DNA of 8,215 nt, taken from NCBI GenBank assembly GCA_946534745.1, contig CAMNDA010000426.1, forward strand, positions 1 through 8,215. Direction: 5' to 3'. A model generated the notes under the pieces. It saw only the letters and a list, made by a program, of their open reading frames with translations, made no database searches and was not told the origin of the DNA. The stretch's first letter is position 1, and each line of letters opens with the position of its first letter. Positions 4,171-8,215 of this stretch are shown here, piece by piece. The DNA is from an uncultured Verrucomicrobiota bacterium. Its GTDB lineage: Bacteria; Verrucomicrobiota; Kiritimatiellia; RFP12; UBA3636. Both the position numbers and the translations under genes were made by a program.

Positions 4171-6630
4171 ATGTCCTCCATCCACAAAATCCTCGACCCC
4201 CTCTCGCCCTTCATGGCCGAGAAGAAGCTCCAGTTCCTCCGCAACGCGGCGCTGCGCCTCGACCGCGACCTGCACGACGACGGCTTCTTCTCCGACGCGG
4301 CGGACCTCTTCCGCGACCGCGCGGACGCGCTGAAGGCCTGCGCGGCCGCGTTCCGCATCGACGGCATGGACCGCTTCGGCCGCCCGCGCCTCAAGCCGGG
4401 CGCGAAGAAGGCGGAAGAGAAGCGCCCCGGGCGCGCGAACGGCATCGGCGCGGACGGTCCGGATCCGGACGGACCGGAGATGATCGACGCCGACGAGTTC
4501 TTCCATCTCGACGACGACGAGCCGGACTACCGCCCCGAGCCGGGCTCGGAGCGCGACCGGACGGACGTCCCGGAGGGAAGCCCGTTCGAAAAGAGCCGCC
4601 CGCTCCGGATGGGGTTGCGCGACGTCTGGCGCAAGACCGACGGCATCGACGAGCTGCGCCGCGCCGTGGCGCGCCGCGCGGACCGGGCCGTGGCGGATTC
4701 GCTCGCCGCGCCCGGCGGCGCGTCGGCGTCGCGCCGCGACCCGGCGCGCAGGCGCGTGCGGGAGCTGCGCCGGCTGCTGCGCCTCTCGGCGCTCGAGACG
4801 GACCTGCTCGTCTTCATGCACCTGTTCTACCGGGACGAGTGCGACTGGTTCCGGTGCATCACGACGGACCCGTTCCCCTCGTCGCGGGGGCAGATGGCGT
4901 TCATCCGCATCGCGGCCGGCGTGCTCGACGCGAAGGTCGAGGACGTCCGCGCCGCGCTCTCGGCGGACGGCCCGCTCGTGCGCTACGGTCTCGTGAACGA
5001 GGAGGACTTCGCGCTCGCCCGGCGCGTGGGCCGCTTTCTCAACGGAACCGGGAAGTGCGACCTGCGCAGCGCCTTCTACAGGACGCTCGAGACGGAGCCG
5101 CTGCCGTGGGACTTCTTTCCGAAGGAGACGCGGGAGCACGGCGAGACCATCGCCGCGCTGGCGCGCGCCGACCGCGGCGGGCGCGGGCTCGACGTCATCC
5201 TCCACGGCGTCGCCGGCGCCGGCAAGACGAGCTTCGCCCGCGCCCTCGCGGAGAAGCTCGGGATGCGCCCGGTGGGCGTCGCCATCGACGAGACGGAGTC
5301 CGAGGACCGCCGCCGGGAGATCCGGACCGGCTCCGGCGGGCAGGCGGCCTTCCGCCTCGGCGCGCTCGCCGTCGCCGAGCGCCAGTGCGACCCGGAGCGC
5401 GACCTGCTCGTCGTGGACGAGGCGGACACGCTGCTCGCGGCGGTCGGCCCCAACCGCCTCAACCGCGCGCTCGACGCCGGCCGGTTCGTCCGCGTGTGGC
5501 TCTGCAACCTCGACCCGGAGAGCGCGCTTCCGGAGTCCAACCTCCGCCGCTTCGACTACGCCGTGGGCTTCGAGCCGCTCGGCGCGCGCGAGCGCACCGC
5601 CATCTGGCGCAACTGCGCGGCCCGGTCGGGCCTCGCCGGCGCGCTCGGGGAGGAGGACCTCAAGGCGCTCGCGGAGCGCTTCCCCGTCTCGGCGGGCGTC
5701 ATCGCGCGGGTCTGCGACAACCTCGCCGCCACCGGCCTCGCGGAGCGCGAGGGGCGCGAGGCGGCGAAGGTCTTCGCGGAGCGGCTCCTCGAGAGCCACG
5801 CGAAGCTCCTCGGCGTGCGGTTCCGCCCCGCCTCGGAGAAGAAGAGGGTCTCGGCGGGCTATGTCCTCGACGGCCTCTCCGTGAAGGGCGACGTGCCGCT
5901 CTCCGACGTCCTCGCGGCGTCGCGGGAGTTCCTGCGCCGCGTCGCGGACGAGGACGAGGGCGACGGCGCCGAGCGCCGCGACCCGCCGCGCCTCAACCTC
6001 CTGCTCTCCGGCCCCCCCGGATGCGGCAAGACGGAGTTCGTGAAGTGGCTCGGCGAGCAGCTCGGGCGCAAGGTCGTCGCGCTCGGCGCGAGCGACCTCA
6101 AGGACAAGTTCGTCGGCGAGACCGAGAAGCGCATCGCCCGCGCCTTCCGCGACGCGGAGCAGGACGGCGCCATCCTCTTCTTCGACGAGGTGGACTCCTT
6201 CCTGCGCTCGCGCGCCGGCGCGGACCACAGCTGGGAGGTCTCCGAGACGAACGAGCTGCTGGCGCGGCTCGAGGACTTCAAGGGGCTCTTCGTCGCGGCG
6301 ACGAACTTCCCGTCGTCGCTCGACCCGGCCGTGCTGCGCCGCTTCACGTTCAAGCTCTCGTTCGGCTACCTCACGGAGGCGGGCAAGCGCACGTTCTTCG
6401 AGCGCTACTTCGGCGACGCGCTCACGGACGCCGAGGCCGCGGAGCTGCGCGACATCCCGGACCTCTGCCCGGGCGACTTCCGGACGGTGCGGCAGCGCCT
6501 CGACTACCTGCCGGGCGGGCGCACCAACGCGCGGCGCCTCGCGGCGCTGCGCGAGGAGTCCGAGCGCAAGGCGGCCCTGCCCGCCGGCGAGGACTTCGAG
6601 CGCTCCGCCCGCGGTCGCCTGGGATTCTAG
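4171..6630 (+). CDS. Double AAA+ ATPase with acidic N-terminal linker, 819 aa
   Basis: A paralogue of the protein at 516-2648 and probably an ATP-driven protein remodeller. The N-terminal part (1-340) includes a charged, likely disordered stretch at about 75-150, rich in Asp, Glu and Pro, that the paralogue lacks, then the shared PLPW block (310-313). AAA domain 1 has Walker A GVAGAGKT (346-353), Walker B D416/E417, sensor N446 and R459/R460. AAA domain 2 has Walker A GPPGCGKT (614-621), pore-loop motif K646-F647-V648-G649, Walker B D672/E673, sensor N712 and R723/R724. The chain ends RGRLGF. Both ATPase sites look intact; the first Walker A has AGAGKT in place of the paralogue's PGTGKT. The ribosome site is weak (GGAA at 4161-4164). 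The gene has its own promoter P3. The two C-terminal domains are alike, but the N-terminal thirds differ strongly, suggesting different substrates or partners. Confidence 0.9.
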   Translation: MSSIHKILDPLSPFMAEKKLQFLRNAALRLDRDLHDDGFFSDAADLFRDRADALKACAAAFRIDGMDRFGRPRLKPGAKKAEEKRPGRANGIGADGPDPDGPEMIDADEFFHLDDDEPDYRPEPGSERDRTDVPEGSPFEKSRPLRMGLRDVWRKTDGIDELRRAVARRADRAVADSLAAPGGASASRRDPARRRVRELRRLLRLSALETDLLVFMHLFYRDECDWFRCITTDPFPSSRGQMAFIRIAAGVLDAKVEDVRAALSADGPLVRYGLVNEEDFALARRVGRFLNGTGKCDLRSAFYRTLETEPLPWDFFPKETREHGETIAALARADRGGRGLDVILHGVAGAGKTSFARALAEKLGMRPVGVAIDETESEDRRREIRTGSGGQAAFRLGALAVAERQCDPERDLLVVDEADTLLAAVGPNRLNRALDAGRFVRVWLCNLDPESALPESNLRRFDYAVGFEPLGARERTAIWRNCAARSGLAGALGEEDLKALAERFPVSAGVIARVCDNLAATGLAEREGREAAKVFAERLLESHAKLLGVRFRPASEKKRVSAGYVLDGLSVKGDVPLSDVLAASREFLRRVADEDEGDGAERRDPPRLNLLLSGPPGCGKTEFVKWLGEQLGRKVVALGASDLKDKFVGETEKRIARAFRDAEQDGAILFFDEVDSFLRSRAGADHSWEVSETNELLARLEDFKGLFVAATNFPSSLDPAVLRRFTFKLSFGYLTEAGKRTFFERYFGDALTDAEAAELRDIPDLCPGDFRTVRQRLDYLPGGRTNARRLAALREESERKAALPAGEDFERSARGRLGF

Positions 6631-6681
6631 CGCAGCGCCACACGAAGACTTCTCTTCCCGCCGTCCGTCGCGACGCCGGCG

Positions 6682-8127
6682 TCACTCGTGGAAGACCTCG
6701 GCGCAGAAGGTCTCGAAGGAGGCGCCGGAGCGCCAGGCGTCGGCGGGGAGCCCGGCCTTGAGCGAGAGGTGCGCGAGGGTCGTGGCGAGGCCCCAGCCCT
6801 GTTCGGGCGCGACCTGCGGGAGGAAGACGGCGAAGCGGCGGCTCTTCTCGAGCGTCATGCCGTCGCGTCCCAGGACGATGTCCCGCCACGAGGCGACGGG
6901 CGCGGGCGGCGTGAGCGCGGAGACCTCGACGCGCAGGCCCGGGAGCTCGTCCGGCGCGACCGGCTCGAAGCGCGGGTCCTCCAGCGCGGAGTCCGCGGCG
7001 CGGGCGGTCACGGCCTCGACGAGCGGTCGCATCGGGAGGATTTCGCCGATGCAGCCGCGCAGGGAGCCGTCGGCCTTGCGCGTGAGCGTCACGAACGCGC
7101 CCCGTTTCTCGCGCGTGGCGGCGGGTGCGTCCGCGGCGAAGTGGCGGGCGGGGAGCGGGCGTCCGGTGCGCACGGCGTGCTCGACCGCCTCGCGGGCGAT
7201 GCGGAGCAGGAACGCGCGGTCCTCCGGGCCGAGCGCGCCGGGCGCGGCGGGCGCCCAGTCGGCGCGGCCCGCGAGGGCGGCGTAGCAGACGAAGCGCGTG
7301 AAGTCGCCGTCCGCGTCGGACGAGGTCGCGTAGCGCAGGAGGCGCAGGCGGGCGGCCTCCGGCATCGCGCGCAGCGCGAGCTCGATCGGGACGCGCCCGC
7401 AGATCGTCGCGCCCGTGCGGTCCACGACCGCGCGGAAGCCGTCCGCGTCGCGCGCCTCGATGCGCGCGGCCGCCTCGGCGTCGACCGCGGCGGCGCGTTC
7501 GCGCACCGCCGCGTCGCCGCGCGTGCCGTAGGGGGCGTAGTCGAAGTCCTCGCCGTAATGCGTAAAGTCGGATGAGACGACGAGCAGCGTGTCGGCGTCG
7601 GCGAGCTCCGCCAGCGCGCGGGCGCACATCGCCATCTGCTCTTCCCCGAGGGACCCCGCCACGAGCGGGACGACGGAGAAGCCCGGCGCGAGCGCGAGCT
7701 GCAGGATCGGAAACTCGATCTGCGCCGCGTGTTCGGCGGCGTGGACGCGGTCGTTGCGCAGGACGGGCGCGACGAGCTCGAGACGCCCCAGCCAGTCGCG
7801 GTCGATCGGGATTGCGCCGAGGGGCGTCGCGACCGCGTCGGACTCGGGCGCGACGAGACGGTTTTCGATCCACGCGCGGTGGCTGGGCGCGAGGACGACC
7901 GCGCGCTGGAACGACCGCCCGCGCACGGCGCGGACCGCGCGCCAGGCGACCGCGCCGGAATACGCCCAGCCCGCGTGGGGCAGGACGAGGACGTTCGCGC
8001 CCTCCGGCGCGACGGGCGCTGCGGCGTCCGCCGCCGCCTCGCGCTCCCACTCCTCCGCCATCCGGCGGATCTCCGTCTCCGAGGCGGGGTACCATGACCC
8101 GGCCAGCGAACTCTCGAGCGTTTTCAT
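6682..8127 (-). CDS. MEMO1-AMMECR1 fusion (AmmeMemoRadiSam proteins B + A), 481 aa
   Basis: Residues 1-285 are a MEMO1-family domain, a fold related to class III extradiol dioxygenases. Candidate metal-site residues are H51 (in LPHAGWAYSG), H83 (PSH), D187/H190 (SDFTHYG) and C243 (TICGR), matching His49, His81, His192 and Cys244 of human MEMO1. Residues about 303-478 are an AMMECR1 domain with its hallmark LRGCIG (356-361) and RFEPV (386-390). Many genomes place these two and a radical SAM protein together as the AmmeMemoRadiSam set; here two are one chain and the third is not in the window. The biochemical activity of the set is unsettled. ATG 8127 is supported by a promoter 27 bases upstream; the Shine-Dalgarno is weak. 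The gene is convergent with the AAA+ gene, 51 bases away, with no clear terminator between. Confidence 0.92.
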   Translation of the reverse strand: MKTLESSLAGSWYPASETEIRRMAEEWEREAAADAAAPVAPEGANVLVLPHAGWAYSGAVAWRAVRAVRGRSFQRAVVLAPSHRAWIENRLVAPESDAVATPLGAIPIDRDWLGRLELVAPVLRNDRVHAAEHAAQIEFPILQLALAPGFSVVPLVAGSLGEEQMAMCARALAELADADTLLVVSSDFTHYGEDFDYAPYGTRGDAAVRERAAAVDAEAAARIEARDADGFRAVVDRTGATICGRVPIELALRAMPEAARLRLLRYATSSDADGDFTRFVCYAALAGRADWAPAAPGALGPEDRAFLLRIAREAVEHAVRTGRPLPARHFAADAPAATREKRGAFVTLTRKADGSLRGCIGEILPMRPLVEAVTARAADSALEDPRFEPVAPDELPGLRVEVSALTPPAPVASWRDIVLGRDGMTLEKSRRFAVFLPQVAPEQGWGLATTLAHLSLKAGLPADAWRSGASFETFCAEVFHE

Positions 8128-8153
8128 CCGATGTCCACGATTCCAGGGCGGCG

Positions 8154-8182
8154 ATTCTACACGAACGCCGCGGGCGGGGCAA
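8154..8182 (-). promoter_or_regulatory. Promoter of the MEMO1-AMMECR1 gene
   Basis: On the - strand, TTGCCC (8182-8177), a 17-bp spacer, and TAGAAT (8159-8154). Predicted transcription start is near 8147, a leader of about 20 nt. It differs from P1-P3: there is no GG before the -35 and no CCGG before the -10. It looks like an ordinary housekeeping promoter. Confidence 0.6.
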
Positions 8183-8215
8183 GGACGGCGTTTCGGTTGA
8201 ACGTTTCTCCCCCCC

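Noticed and set aside
4457..4470. 14-bp palindrome GTCCGGATCCGGAC inside the second AAA+ gene
   Set aside because: It lies in the coding sequence of the Gly/Pro/Asp linker, where such codons produce GGATCC-type symmetry easily; no other support for a binding site.
4099..6228. 709-codon open frame on the - strand opposite the second AAA+ gene
   Set aside because: It is a mirror of a GC-rich gene with unmistakable AAA+ motifs on the + strand. The translation is a monotonous Arg/Ala/Glu/Val mixture with no domain.
6672..6683. GACGCCGGCGTC palindrome as terminator between the convergent genes
   Set aside because: It overlaps the stop codon of the - strand gene, is short, and has no T-run on either side.
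6422..8182. 586-codon - strand frame overlapping the MEMO1-AMMECR1 gene
   Set aside because: Arg/Gly-rich out-of-frame translation; the other frame contains both complete domains with active-site motifs.

Overview
The window is very GC-rich bacterial DNA, with G or C at almost every third codon position and therefore long spurious open frames on the opposite strand. I see no rRNA, tRNA, transposase or phage gene. Ordinary bacterial promoters, Shine-Dalgarno sites and a sigma factor mark it as a bacterium. Lineage cannot be read safely from the sequence. An uncultured PVC-type lineage such as Kiritimatiellota is a low-confidence guess based on general style only.

Layout: (1) 1-182 is the alanine-rich C-terminal tail of a + strand gene that starts outside the window. 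(2) 183-515 is a non-coding stretch holding an intrinsic terminator within a larger dyad, a 15-bp perfect inverted repeat, a promoter, and a leader made of an 8-nt tandem repeat. (3) 516-2648 encodes a 710-aa protein with two AAA+ ATPase domains. (4) 2649-3295 is a long intergenic/leader region with GC palindromes, a T8 tract, the best promoter of the window (TTAACG-N17-TACAAT) and a leader with many predicted hairpins. (5) 3296-3919 encodes a small sigma-70-family factor that keeps regions 2 and 4 and the sigma-finger segment but lacks most of region 3. (6) 3920-4170 holds a 15-bp hairpin, a GAATGCT heptad array, another promoter and a second pyrimidine-rich heptad leader. (7) 4171-6630 encodes an 819-aa double-AAA+ paralogue of the first ATPase. 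(8) 6682-8127, on the - strand and convergent, encodes a MEMO1-AMMECR1 fusion (AmmeMemoRadiSam proteins B and A in one chain), with its own promoter near the right edge.

How the parts may work together: the two ATPases are clearly related. They share the N-terminal PLPW block, the order of both ATPase domains, a second domain with a pore-loop F-V-G motif, and a C-terminal R-x-[IL]-G-F ending. A sigma factor lies between them. Each of the three genes has its own promoter of the same form: GGT, then exactly 22 bases, then TAnA with CCGG just before it. An 11-mer, AAAAACGGACC, also occurs once in each of the three intergenic regions. My inference is a co-regulated locus of two protein-remodelling AAA+ machines and a dedicated or co-expressed sigma factor. 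Its substrate and trigger are unknown. The MEMO1-AMMECR1 gene looks like an independent neighbour: it is convergent and its promoter lacks the shared GG and CCGG contexts.
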